From Phlebopus portentosus (lineage: Eukaryota; Basidiomycota; Agaricomycetes; Boletales; Boletinellaceae), in the NCBI GenBank assembly GCA_037892935.1, contig JAYXKI010000001.1, forward strand, positions 4,278,001 through 4,342,000: a stretch of DNA of 64,000 nt, read 5' to 3'. Every line of letters starts with the position of its first letter. Position 1 is the stretch's first letter. The notes below the pieces were generated by a model. It saw nothing but the letters and a program-made list of their open reading frames with translations. It was not told the origin of the DNA and did no database searches. Below, piece by piece: positions 49,146-60,826 of the stretch. Both the position numbers and the translations under genes were made by a program.

Positions 49146-50750
49146 TAATCTACCGCCTGGCTTGCGCTCGTTACAAAAGCGACCTTACTCCAACTCCTCC
49201 GATAACTTGATGGTCCAAGAAACCGACCGTCTTCCAGCTCTCCAATCACCCGTCCACATCCTCTTCTCCAATCTGTGGATCTCTCAGTGTGCGTGATACC
49301 GCAACGACCTTCCTGCACCTCACGAGAGGCGTACAAGCTGTCGTCGTATCCGGACGGAGAGGTTTACCCCGACAACTTTCTTGGACCCTCCAAAAGGATC
49401 CAAGCATTCTTGCGGCGGGATTGTTCTCAAACACCTGCTTCAAGAACACCCGTGAGGGTTTTCCATCAATTTTGGGAGCTACGGCAATGACGTCATCATA
49501 CGACCGCTGCAAGGCTTTCATCCAGTCATCGATGTGCACAACGGGGAGGCATTATTTCCGAGCAAATATCGCGATAAGAGCTATGCCTGGAACTGGCCTT
49601 GGATTCACGAGATGCACGTAACGCTCTGTTGTTTCTAACATATCTAGCAATGCCCTTGCATTGATGTGCGTCCTGTTCCATCAAAATACCTGTAGGTGAA
49701 TCGTCAATCTCTCACCCTCGTCGCTGTTGCAGATCAGCCTACCCCTCGTACAGCCGGAAGCATCTTAAGAAATATGCTCGATTTAATCAGGATGGGGAAC
49801 CAGTCTTTCTCGTTCCAAAATCCTCCGGGTCCGCCTACAATCTGCCCTAAGCGAACAATTGTGGGACGCAGAGCAGTTTTGCGAGCCGCTTCATCAGGAT
49901 ATTCCCTGACACCCATTTGGCTTCTGCATAACCCATTCCGAGCGTGCAGTCTGGCTGATCAAGATACTCCTCTGGCAGTGGTCTGTCTGGATCCAATGAA
50001 TCGGCATCTACAGTCGTCATCGGTATCTTTTCCGACACCCTATCGCATAATGGTGGGATCTCTCACTTTGAAACATTCCGATGGAACCAACAAATATGAT
50101 TTTTGCAGGCCGATCATCTCGTGCACGTGTCTGGAGACAAAAATCCACCAGGTTCCTACCGCTCCGAATGTTTGGTTCGAATTCGGAGAGAGAGGTGCAT
50201 TGAAGTTGACTTTCCAGCCTTTCAAGGATGTTTCAAAATTAGCGCCTATCTACTGCCGGGAGAACGACTGACCATTAAGAATTACGTGCATAATAGATCG
50301 GTCCAGCTGGAAGTAGCTTCAGTCCTGCTGGAATAAGAGGAGCTAAGAAGAGTGACGCACTTCCTCATAGAGGTCCTTTCCTACTCCAAAACCTTCAATG
50401 CTCAAATCCGCTTCAATCAAACGTACTCTGGGACTATCGAGGATGGCCTTTGCGCTGTATCCCTCTCTTCACTGAGCTTGGGCATGCCTTTCAAACGCGT
50501 CGCCTTGCCCTGGTCGTGTAACTGCGTACGCCCGCCGGATCGTCGGTGAAGCGACAAGTTCTGCCAGGATGTTGGCTCCGAAAGCACCTGTACTACCTGA
50601 GAGCAATACTGTTGCCGCCACGGCTGGATTTTCTCTCTCATGCGAGACTGTTCGCGCGAGAATGCTGGGAACGAGTGACTGTACTTGTCGACCAGTGACC
50701 GGAGCCGACGACGGTGCTCGATGATCTCGAACGGCGTCATGCTTCTGCAA
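49146..50750 (-). pseudogene. NRPS-like thioester reductase domain, decayed copy
   Basis: Terminal NAD(P)-dependent reductase domain of an adenylate-forming NRPS-like enzyme. Recognisable in order: RRLRSLVDKYSHSFPAFSRE, then in another frame VLLSGSTGAFGANILAELV (Rossmann start) and RRAYAVTRPG. Further on are RVRLIEADLSIEGFGVGKDL, WKVNFNAPLS, CTLGMGYAEAKWVS, RPTIVRLGQIVGGPGGFWNE and NPAARMLGSFWRVQESCRGK. Breaks: a frame change before the Rossmann motif, an in-frame TGA after ERHAQAQ (the sister copy reads on) and another TGA near the end (DVDG then stop, then LESWKTVGFLD). Upstream at about 51000-51180 a stretch EWENALDESFD-like hints at a relic of the carrier domain. It is a tandem relative of 52235-53765. 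Confidence 0.75.
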
Positions 50751-52234
50751 GGGGTCGATGGGATGCAGAGGTTGGACTGGTCAGATTGGTGATATGTGGG
50801 GTTTCTACAGAACTGTCAATAAATAGTCGTAGATCCCCATCTTCAGGGTAGCCTCTGGAGTCAGGAAATGTGGAACATATGCACTGGTTTTTGGACCGAT
50901 CATCGTTCAGGGTTTCTTATTCAGTAGTCAGTGCGCTTTACCAGTCTTGGCGCGACGTTCTCCAGTCTTCCGTCGCCTTGCATCGGTACTTATTTGGTTG
51001 TTTCACGCCACGCTGCAGGGGATCTGACGATGTTCGCGATAATGATCAAGTGACGCGGTGCCCTTCCCAAATGTGCGCCTATTGCAGGCCTCCGGCCGGC
51101 AGTGTCAAACGACTCGTCAAGAGCATTTTCCAAATTTCCCGGACGAGAACAGCGATCTTATTCCCCAGAGTCCGAGAAGGGTTTTAGCATTGCTAAAGTT
51201 AAGTATAGCCAGTAAAGATCCAATCTGAGATCAAGAAATTAAATAAAGCGAGCTAACGAAATCTAATGGCACTTTTCAGCCCTTTCTATCAGTTACTGTA
51301 AATCATGCTTCGTGGATACGATGATAAAGGGCCCCAAAGCGAATGGAAGGGTCTCGCATATTGTCCATCCCCTCAAATTTTGGCGACTCGCCTCCTGACT
51401 GCCCTCTGTCATGGAAATACTACATGGTAAAGTCGAGTCAAGTGCAGAGTTCGGAAGACTTGTTTCTCGTATAAGAGTCGCAACACGCAGCGAATAGTCT
51501 TCCATGGCCACGATAGAATCCGCCTTTTCGAGCTTGAGCATGAGCCTTCCCCTTTACCGAGCAAGATTTCTGAGATATTTGTTACTCGTAGGATTCTTCA
51601 CTCGCTCGGCCTATATTCAAGTCGGATCGATATCCGAGCGAGGTTATTCTATTTATGAATTTTGCGCGAAATGCTGAAAGGAAAAGAAGTTCCGAAAGTC
51701 TGATGAGAGCTTCTCGTTATGTTTGAATCGTCTATATCCTTTCATTCAATCGAAAGTTACCTTACCAGAGGGGGTTGGTAACCTCAAAGTTGTCTATGGA
51801 GTGGATAAACTGCGCCCGATTCACTTACTGCCAAATTCAAAGCGACGAAGCGAGTCGAGGACGTAAAATCAACCGATTGACTTATAATTAGCGACCTTAG
51901 CGAGTTCCGACAGATCTGCCAAATGCGCTCCTGGGATTGGTTCCGTGCTCCCTCGATCGTCCCTTACTTGAGTCAACTTGCTGGACACGAAGACTTGTTG
52001 CGCGATTCGCTTTTTGGACAACGACCGGTGATGAGCACACAAAGTAAATGACGTTTCTGTACGTTACGATACTCTCATGTACTCTGATAGAAGCCTCCGC
52101 ATGGATATTCATATGGTGTCGGAATCCCTGGTAACTTGAGCGCTCTGGAGTCGGCGCTCAGTCTAAACCGATATGCTCAAAATTCTACGCTTGCACAAAC
52201 GGAAGTTACTTCGAAACCAATATATATATATTAA
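50751..52234. other. spacer between the two reductase copies
   Basis: About 1.5 kb. In the minus strand near 51050-51160 the translation NALDESFDTAGRRPA weakly recalls a phosphopantetheine carrier domain, so part of this may be decayed 5' coding sequence of the pseudogene. Nothing else is recognised. Confidence 0.35.
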
Positions 52235-53765
52235 TTACAGCAGTGATTTGTACGGGTAATCAGGACTCTGTCCAGAAGTCAAGAAGCCGACCCTTTTCCA
52301 ATTCTGCATCCATTGTTCAACATCATGCTCGCCTATCTGGGGCAGCTGAGAACCCTGCAGAGTACGTGATGCTGCCACAGCTCTTTCGCAACGGACCAGC
52401 GGAGTCCAAACGGTCTGTTTGTCCGGCGACAATGGCTTTCCCTTGCAGCTTTCATGCTGCTGGATGAAGAATTTGATCATGCGAGCGGCTGGGTTCTGTC
52501 GAAACACCTCGCGCATGCTCTCCCGTGCAGCCGAGTCAATTTTAAACGCTGAGGCGGCCTCCTCCGCTTCACATACGGTGCGGTGTAGGGCCTTCATCCA
52601 GAAATCGATGTGAACGATAGGTAAGTGGAGACGCCTACTGAAAATCGACATGAGATCTGTCCAAACGATGGGCCGCGGGTGGACGAGATGAAGATAGCGT
52701 TCCTCAGTATCGAGCATGTCAACAAGAGCTTTAGCAGCAACATGTGATCTGTTCCACGACAATACCTAATATAGCAGATAAAACAATGTAAGCCATAGGA
52801 ATCTAGGAGGCAAGAGAATACCAACGCCAGGCACGTTCGGTAGCACTCCAAATAGCAGGCTCGATTTAATGATAGCTGCAAACCATTCACGCTCATTCCA
52901 ATATCCACTTGGTCCTCCCACCAGCTGACCGAGTCGTACCACAGTGGGACGTAGCGCTGTGCATCGTGCTGCTTTGTCCAGGACGTTCTCAGACACCCAC
53001 TTCGCTTCTGTATAACCCAAGCCCAGAGCCGAGTCTGGGACCGGCAAGCGTTCCTCAGGCCATATTTTATCCGGATCAAGTGGGTCAGTATCTAATCTCG
53101 ACATCAAAATGGGTCTACCGTCACGGTTTGTTTCCAAGCATACTTCGGAAAACACCCAGAGAACTGATAAAGATCAGCTTGACCGGTTGGCCGGAAGATA
53201 TTTTCGTAGTGAGTGCGAAATCGACGAGATTTCGAACACTCTGGATGTTCGGCTCAAACTTCGAAACAGGGAGATTGAAGTTTACTTGCCAGCCTGCGAA
53301 CATAATCAGATCAATGCTGCCGACTGATTTGGAATCGCTCACCATTGTGTATGATATGAGTGATCGAGGACTTGAGCTAATTAGAAGTTGGTGCAGCCCA
53401 CACATTTTGAATTATTTACGACCCCGTACCTTTTGGAACAGCTCGCTCTTCATTCCAAATCCTATTATGCTCAAGTCGCCTTCAATCAGTCTAACCTTTT
53501 TGTCCTCAAGAAGTGCAGTATCTATCCCTTCTCTTCTGAACGCAATTGCATGCCTTTCACGGACATCGAGACCACTATTTGAAGGCCTAGATACTGCGAA
53601 AACAAGACGAACGTTCGGACGGGCAACAAGAGCGGCAAGTATATTTGATCCGAAGGTGCCTGTGCTCCCTGACAGGAGTACAACAGCTAACGTCTCTGGA
53701 GAGGTTTCGGTAGGCCGCACAAATGTTGGAAAGGCTCGAGTGTAATTCCGGAGAAGAGCTTCCAA
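52235..53765 (-). CDS. NRPS-like thioester reductase domain, better preserved copy (5' truncated)
   Basis: Same domain as the pseudogene next to it. Pieces in order: ALEALLRNYTRAFPTFVRP, VVLLSGSTGTFGSNILAALV, RLVFAVSRPSN, KVRLIEGDLSIIGFG, SIDLIMFAGWQVNFNLPVS, VKLIFISSLGVF, LGLGYTEAKWVSE (YxxxK) and RPTVVRLGQLVGGPSGYWNE. The end is SWNRSHVAAKALVDML, NPAARMIKFFIQQHESCKGK, DVEQWMQNWKRVGFLT. The normal adenylation and carrier domains are absent: the DUF2855 gene begins 300 bases upstream and the frame opens without an ATG. One junction near 53130-53160 changes frame without a convincing intron. Either a reductase-only remnant or a pseudogene that still looks fresh. Confidence 0.66.
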
Positions 53766-54060
53766 AGCACGTCGGGTTTCAGTAGGACTCGGATGCCATC
53801 AAGAGTGCTTTTGCAAGCATTGGTCACTAAGTAGTAACGACGGATTCTGCCTTATAGATTGTCAGATGATTCTCATCGCTCAATTCACTCGCTTATACAT
53901 ACGCCCGAATCTTACAGAAGGCGGGAAGCCCTGTATCACGAAAGTAAAACTACCGACAAGACCACAGGGATGGCGCAGATGTACGGTGCAATTCGATCGT
54001 CAGACTGATTCCATATCAAGTAACCCCAACAAGAAGACATGTAGACAGATAGCCCACCTT
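53766..54060. other. spacer between reductase and DUF2855 genes
   Basis: About 300 bases without a gene; too short for the missing adenylation and carrier domains of the reductase. Confidence 0.35.
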
Positions 54061-55473
54061 TCACAACTTCGCATTCGCAGCCGTGTCCTCATCCCACATA
54101 CTCCATATATAACCCTTCTCAGGTCCCAGTCCGTTCCGAGTGGCCCATTCGTATGCAGCCTTGACTCGCTCGCCTCCGTAGATGCGTTCAATTTGAACCC
54201 AAGAACGGCCATCACGCAGCAGCGTTGCCCATGCATCGGCTTGCATCTCAGTAATCTGGTTGACAGACAGTTGTGACCGGCGCACGGCGAGCCATTCGGG
54301 CATGAAGAAGGATTCGGGGCTCGGAAGTTCTTGCGATGCGCTCTGCGATACCACAGCTTGACCATATACATACACTGCGTCAAGAAGTTTTGTGTTTTCC
54401 GACCATGGCGCCAACTTGCTAGCGGGTGCCGCTGGGTTGAGATTTGTGAGGCCTAAGCTGATATGCGCAACGAGGTCCTCCGTGGTGGATGAGAGAAAGG
54501 AAGATCGTAACGACCTGTTCACCTCGTCATTTCCCGCCACATCTACGTATATCCACTTTGAAACTTCGCCAAGGGAGTGATTCACAGGAAACGATGCTGA
54601 GACCGTGCCATATTCAACGACCATATCGTACAGCCCTAGTGACTGAGTAAAATTCATATTCTTCTTGCTCGTCAATCCAACGATCTTCAACTCTGACATT
54701 TTATCCTGTTTCCTGAACCTCTTCCGGATGAGGTACGCAAGGCAGAAAGCTGTTTTCGATGATGCAGAGGATATGATAAATTTTTTTGCTCCGCCACGGA
54801 ATCCCGATGCTGCGAGCCAGTCATCGCACCAGAACGAAGTCCAGAACAGAGGTCGATAGAGCATAGTTAGATCTTCGATCTCTGGTGACGGGTTGTAGTG
54901 CGGGTCAGTCCTGCAACGAGTTATTTGATTATATGGCCTCCTATCTACGTATTTCCGCTGAGATTTATTTTCTACTCAGAACAACGGAGCTCACCTCGTG
55001 GGAAATGCGGCCTTGAGACGAAAAATGCATATTTGTTGACGTCCACAGGGGATATTGGTAGGAGAAGATACCGCGTCGGAGCAAAATATCCATAGACACG
55101 TTCTCCAGCTTCAATGCGCTTATGAGAAGTCCATATGACCGTTCCAAATCCCCAGACAGTGATAAGCCCGTGAGAATCTCGAGAAGTCTGCTTTGATTCT
55201 GGGACATTATGAAAGTCGAAGTATCTGAAGGTTACTTGAGGCACTGCTTCTGCAGAGCGATACAGTTTCCACACACCTGAAATGCGAAGCCTCTCCCAAG
55301 GCTTGATACGTAACATTATTTGCAGAGAAACCAAAGCGCTCAACCCGAATAAGGACATAGCAGTCCTCTGATGTCTTCGGAATCTCTGATTTGACAAGTA
55401 ATGCCGAACCACTTAGTGGGTAGGAGGGGCGAGGAACACATGGTGTGAGATTATCCACTTCCACGTACGACAT
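54061..55473 (-). CDS. DUF2855-type protein (quinone-oxidoreductase-like)
   Basis: Fungal family distantly related to medium-chain alcohol/quinone reductases; function unknown. The start MSYVEVDNLTPCVPRPSYPL is at 55473. Exon 1 runs to EASHF; the next gives RYFDFHNVPESK, ITVWGFGTVIWTSHKRIEAG, ERVYGYFAPTRYLLLPISPV and VDVNKYAFFVSRPHFPRG. The last long exon has DPHYNPSPEIEDLTMLYRPL, FWTSFWCDDWLAASGFRGGA, KKFIISSASSKTAFCLAYLI and WIYVDVAGNDEVN, ending DEDTAANAKL. These are the standard blocks of the family. At the start of the last exon (about 54903-54910) one base seems missing between PRG and DPHYNP. Position beside the reductases might reflect an old metabolite cluster, but that is weak. Confidence 0.82.
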
Positions 55474-58400
55474 GCAGAATTTTTTTCAAGAAAAATTCAG
55501 TGGCCAAAGGAGCAAACTTATTGGTGGTAGGGCCTTGGAGTTGAAGTTTGTTTGAGGAGAAGCGAATCACACGAGCGTGAGACTTTCACGTGATCACAAT
55601 ACCGAGATCTGTTAACTCTCGACGTCAACGGCGAGAACTTACCGACTTCAGACATTCGAGACTGCGATACGCATCTCTTTCGACAAGTGGATTAGGCCAG
55701 AACTTCATCCTTTGTGCCTGCGTTTTGACTCGGAAGATGTGCTACGATGGCTTCAGAACGCACAAGTTGCGTCAGGACGTTAAGTATTTTGACATCCCCT
55801 CCACTCACCAGATTGGACACTGGTAGATCCCGACTCCTCACTTCGTTATTCGCACCTACCACAATCTTCGCGGACCCGTACAAACCCAACGGAGAAAATT
55901 GTTCTCCCGCGTAGCGTGCACTAGAACCAATAGCCCAAGCATCAGATATTCCGGCTTCTCTTTACGTTTTGCGAAGAGAATGTTCCTGACGAACATGACG
56001 TCTCTGTCGAACTCAAAAAGCAAACTCACCAGAACCTGCAACTATGCGAGACTCTATCGCTTTAACTTGGTGTAAATCAAGGACCTTGCGGCCTGGTGAC
56101 CTTGTGCACTAATGGCCCCCGCGGTTCTCATTATTGAAACGCCTCTTCGGAAAATCTCTTCGGATCTTTTGATGCTCAGGTAGATCTTGCTACTTTGGAG
56201 CTTGCAGGCTGTGAAGAGTCGCGCACGTAGCGCTCCTTCCTGCCCTTTTGTGCTACGATCAGTTGCCTGAAGAACCCAGAGATCAACTAACAAGCCAAGA
56301 TGTTGACATTAGCCGACAGGATCCCTTCTCCATAATGCAAGGTAATGCACACAGTCCTTGTATGTTACCACAGCACGGTGACCTCGTTTACTTGACTTAA
56401 TAGTGTTACTGGGAAGAAGAGAACTGGAATTCCCATTCACGGTTCAACTGGCCATGCTTATACAGTCTGGAAGCAGTTTACTGAGGGTGCCAAGACTCAA
56501 TGTAAAGACGGATCTTCATGCATACGCTAAACTCGTTTAGCTCTTCACTGGCTTGCAAGGTTGCGCAACTTCCATTCCTGAGAAGGGATGAACGCATAAA
56601 TGAATTCGTGCGCCAACTTTTTTTGTTCCAGAATCATCTGAACAAGCGTACTGACAGTCAAGAGATTTTTTCAAAATACTCGCCTACGGTCGACTGAGTA
56701 TGTGTTCACAGACTCACTAGTTGCCTTCGTCACTTGGAATACTCAGAAAGCTATGCCTTGGTCCCATCTGTCGTGATTTTAGGATTCATCGACACTTTCG
56801 TTTCGTGACAATCATTTATCTTCATCTATGGATGGAACATCTCGTGGTCTTGATGATATAAGACTCCTTTGTGTACTGCCAGATAGACTTGACTAACTAC
56901 CGAGTGTTTCGGGTTCAATTGTCCATCCTGTTGGAAAAGGATCGATTTTGGGTATAGTCTGCCGTGGTTCATGTGGCAGCTGGCAATCGCGACTTTAACT
57001 TGAAGAAAGACACTTTGCAGAACCTTGGCTTCGAGGAATCGCCGCGATCTGCACTCTTGGTCCGACCGAGGAAATCACAAGCCAATATAGTTTCGGAATT
57101 GCAGATCTCTTTATGCTCAAATTCAGCAAATAGAAAGTCAAAATAATGACAGAGCATTAGAGGTATCAACGACTCGGGTGTAGTTGCTGACAAATCTACG
57201 GGGCCAATGAACGTGACTTCTCGCGGAGTCTGAAGATGATGACTGATACGTATTTCTTGATAAGGTTCCCAATCCAGCACCTCCCATCTTTACCTCTTCC
57301 CGCATGTGTGACGACGAATGCAGAGGCACGCCTGCTTGTCGTTCCCCAGACTGTGGCGATCAAGCGCTGGCGTGGCATTATTGTATGATAGGACCGGCTT
57401 GTGAGCCTGAAGCGGAATCCGGTCTTCATCTCTTCGTCGTGAAACTCAAGGAGGACTTCTTTTATTTCTGTCGCCTTCGTATCTTTCGGCTTCTGTGTTC
57501 TCATCTAGGGTCCATCTGCCGCGTTTCCTGGCTTCCAATCTTTGCCCTTTGTTCCTTCTGAGGCCGTCGCACACCTTCGCACTCTCACCAGTTCTCACCA
57601 CAGACTTCAATCTAACCTTCTTCGGCCAACGGTGAAGTCGACGAGTATTCGTGTCAATTTGTGGCACTGCTGGTCAATAGCATATGCCTTGCGTCCTTTC
57701 CATTTCGCAGGCAAGTGTTCTTGTTACACTCGGACGGTCTCGGGTTCGCTAGGCGGAAATGAAGAGATTCGTAGCAAGCATGTGGACCCGAGTGGTGATG
57801 TTTGTGGACTCCCTTTGACTTCTGAACTCAGCGCTCGGATCGCTGTTCAATCTCCATGATCATCTATTTCTCTCGCCCACAATGAGCTGTAGCTTCTTTC
57901 TTTGGCTCTTTCTCGGCGCCCGCCTGGTGGTTACAAGACTTCGCGTAGGACACGCTCTACTTCTGCTAATAACACAGAATATGAATTTTCACCATTTTCG
58001 TTCACAGATCGCTTCTTGCCATTTCAACAAACTGAATTGCAATGCAAACCATCAAGGTTCAATGAGGAGCGCAAGACTGACTCACTATCGTTTGCCTCGT
58101 CCAAACTTTCCCGATCCGCATATTCTGGTCCGACGCACCCTCTGCGTTTCGGTCTTGCGTGGGTATTGCTGCCTGTGCGTGCAAGCTTCCTCATCTTCGC
58201 CATTCTGAATACTTGTATTTGGTTTGGGCACCGGTTCTGTTTTATTTTCTGCCATAACTCCGCCTGAGTCCGATTTGTCGCTGTTCATAGATGACAACAT
58301 AACGACATGACGAGCGGAGTTCTTCTCTCCCCATGAAATTATGCATGCCGGGACCCGCGGAGTGAGCTATTTTTCTCGCCTACTATTACCTTTTTGACTA

Positions 58401-60257
58401 CGCTAACGGCATTTTGCTGATTCAGTATGGTCCTTCGTTTGTTCTCAAATTGTGTTCATCCCGCGCTTCCGCTAGTGGCGCTTAAGCTATCTCGGGCAAA
58501 CAGAAAGATAATCTTTTATCCATCGCAATCCGCCCGATAATCTCTACACAGGGCTTCGGTTAAGACGGGATTTTGGAGAAACTATATGTGTATGAATTCA
58601 GTCTTACGGCGCAGAAGGCACGCCTTTCAACTTGGAAGACATGACTGCTGTCAGCAATATCTGTTTGCATGGGATGCCGTGTCCCTATGATGTATGATTG
58701 CACAAGATGGTACTTCAACAAGTCTACAATTCATCGAAAACTTCGTTCCCTACACGTGTTTCGTCTCCGTACCCCTTGCATCATACTTTTGATGCTTAGG
58801 ACCCTGGGTACAATTTGCCGCATATTTGGACCTGGGTGAAGAATTCCTAGACATCAACAAGTAGACCGCGAAAGCCGATGTCAAATTGTGAAGAAGCTCT
58901 TCGATCTGAATTTACTCGGTTGGCATTCAGGGGCTTTGTTTTGAACTGACAGTGATTACTAGAAGGCCTTATTTTCAAATGACTGGGAAAAGTTTAATGC
59001 CGGCGGTAGGTTAGCCAATTACGCAAGTACAGGGCTGTCTATGCAATATGAAATTTGGGACTCAGATTTAGCAAACCATCGCGATCTTCTTCCAGGCCAG
59101 AATAACCACTTTTCGGGTGCAAGTATGCATGAATGCATTGGAAGCCGCCAGCAACTACAATAAAACGTGGCGGTGGCGCCTCTTTGCGTCGAAGCGGTAG
59201 GAAAGAACAAGGGGAAAGGAAAAGAAAGCGCCCTCGACATTTGAATCCGAAGACGAAGGGGTGAGCAGACGCTGAAAATCGTACTGCAGCGATGCCAGCT
59301 TTTCGGACGCTGAGCCTGTTCAGTCCGTGGAAACGAACTCCGGGTGAAATTGAAGGTCTTCCGTTGTGCCGTGCCATGCTTCTCTCCACGGACGGGCGTC
59401 GATCTGATCCCGTAGCATCTTATTGCCAAACGACGGAATTCGTTCGACTGTCGGCTTCATAAAATTGCAGTTCAGAGTGGCAATTCAGTTGACTCTGTTG
59501 TGCTTTTGCAATTTGTCACGGCCAAGGGCTTGCCGTCTAGAAATTCGTATAGACGTTCTGATTTCTGTGTCTCTCTTCTATACTCCTGTTTTGCGCGCTG
59601 AAACAGACACAAACGGGACGATGAATGACGAGCGCCGCGATAGATATGAAGAAATGAGCAAAGTGTTGATAAATACTTCTGTTTTCTCCTTCTTGGGAAT
59701 TCGAGAAGAATCGGGAGAAGAGGGAGGGCGGGAAGGAAGGATTAGGTTTTGTGGCACCTGATAAAGTCCGCAGGGACATTCTTCTCTTCTAGATCGAGAT
59801 GATATCGAAAAGATAGGATGGAACTGGAGATGTGTCGTAAGGCCTCTTAAGGGGTTGTGTGGGCAGCTACGAGTCGACCCGCTGTCCACGCGCCAGAGGG
59901 GTCTTGACTGAAACTTCTTCTCATCAATTTATTTGAATCAAAATCTCCGAAACCATATCAGAATCCGAATGCTTATTATTCATTAAGAATCGAGCAATAA
60001 TACACACTCTTATGCGCACGCAAGGGGGCCGGACATATATAGCTTGCACGCGATCTATGGGCTGGACCGCCTTTGGCGACTTGCCATCGACCGCGCTGCG
60101 GGAGCGAGCCCAAACCTGGTGTTTGTACTCGTTGCGTTTTTGTTGTACTGCAGCTTTGAACTAACTCGACTGCGAACTGACAGGACAGCGGGACAGGACA
60201 GGACTGGACAGGAGCAGGACAATCAATACTATCAGCACTTGCGACCACGTATAGGTA
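55474..60257. other. gene-poor stretch with one protein-like fragment
   Basis: About 4.8 kb. At roughly 55840-55960 (minus) one frame reads DAWAIGSSARYAGEQFSPLG, then LYGSAKIVVGANNEVRSRDL and PVSNL followed by a good GTGAGT donor; it looks like a real exon but a stop lies just upstream and no family is recognised. At 57902-58267 (+) a Ser/Arg-rich frame ends in a hydrophobic stretch (LAWVLLPVRASFLIFAIL) without a proper start. The remainder shows nothing. Confidence 0.3.
60178..60221. repeat. imperfect GGACA short tandem repeat
   Basis: GACAGGACAG-type units repeat about seven times with small changes just upstream of the zinc-finger gene. Likely a microsatellite in the leader. Confidence 0.5.
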
Positions 60258-60281
60258 TTGTACGGGGCGAAGTGCATGCCC

Positions 60282-60793
60282 CGTCCGTCCGCCTCTGATT
60301 CTTCCGAGTCGTCCAAGTCGATTTCCTCTTCCGAACAGCACAAGACCCGCTCGTCGACATCGCGTAGCACGAGATCCTCAGGCTCACGCTCACCGCCTGT
60401 CAGCAGCACATCGCGATCGGCAAACCCAGCAACTGGCGCTCTAGCGGCACCAAGCAGGGCGGACGTACCTTTACCTGTACGGACACACCCGAGCCCGCGG
60501 ACTCGGATACAGACTTTACCTCGGACTGCGGCAGCAACTGCAGCAACTGCGTCTACTGAAACGACTGAAACACCGTCGGTGATGTCGACTACGCAGACCG
60601 TGACGAGCACGGCCACAACGGCGGGAACGGAGAGCGGCTTTAGAGCTGCCTCTTCAGACGGATATTATCGCTATGCGGGCACGTTGCATTTCCCGGCACG
60701 GAGAAGTGCGCTGATTGTGACTGCCACTGGCAGCAACAGCACTGCCGCTAGCACTAGCGCTGACAATGCAACTTCTTCAGGCTCAGGTCCAGG

Positions 60794-60826
<33 letters not shown>

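Noticed and set aside
53120..53160. A 29-base intron in the better reductase copy
   Set aside because: GTATGC...GTAG fits the ends but the length is too short for splicing and the phase does not join; left as an unresolved frame change.
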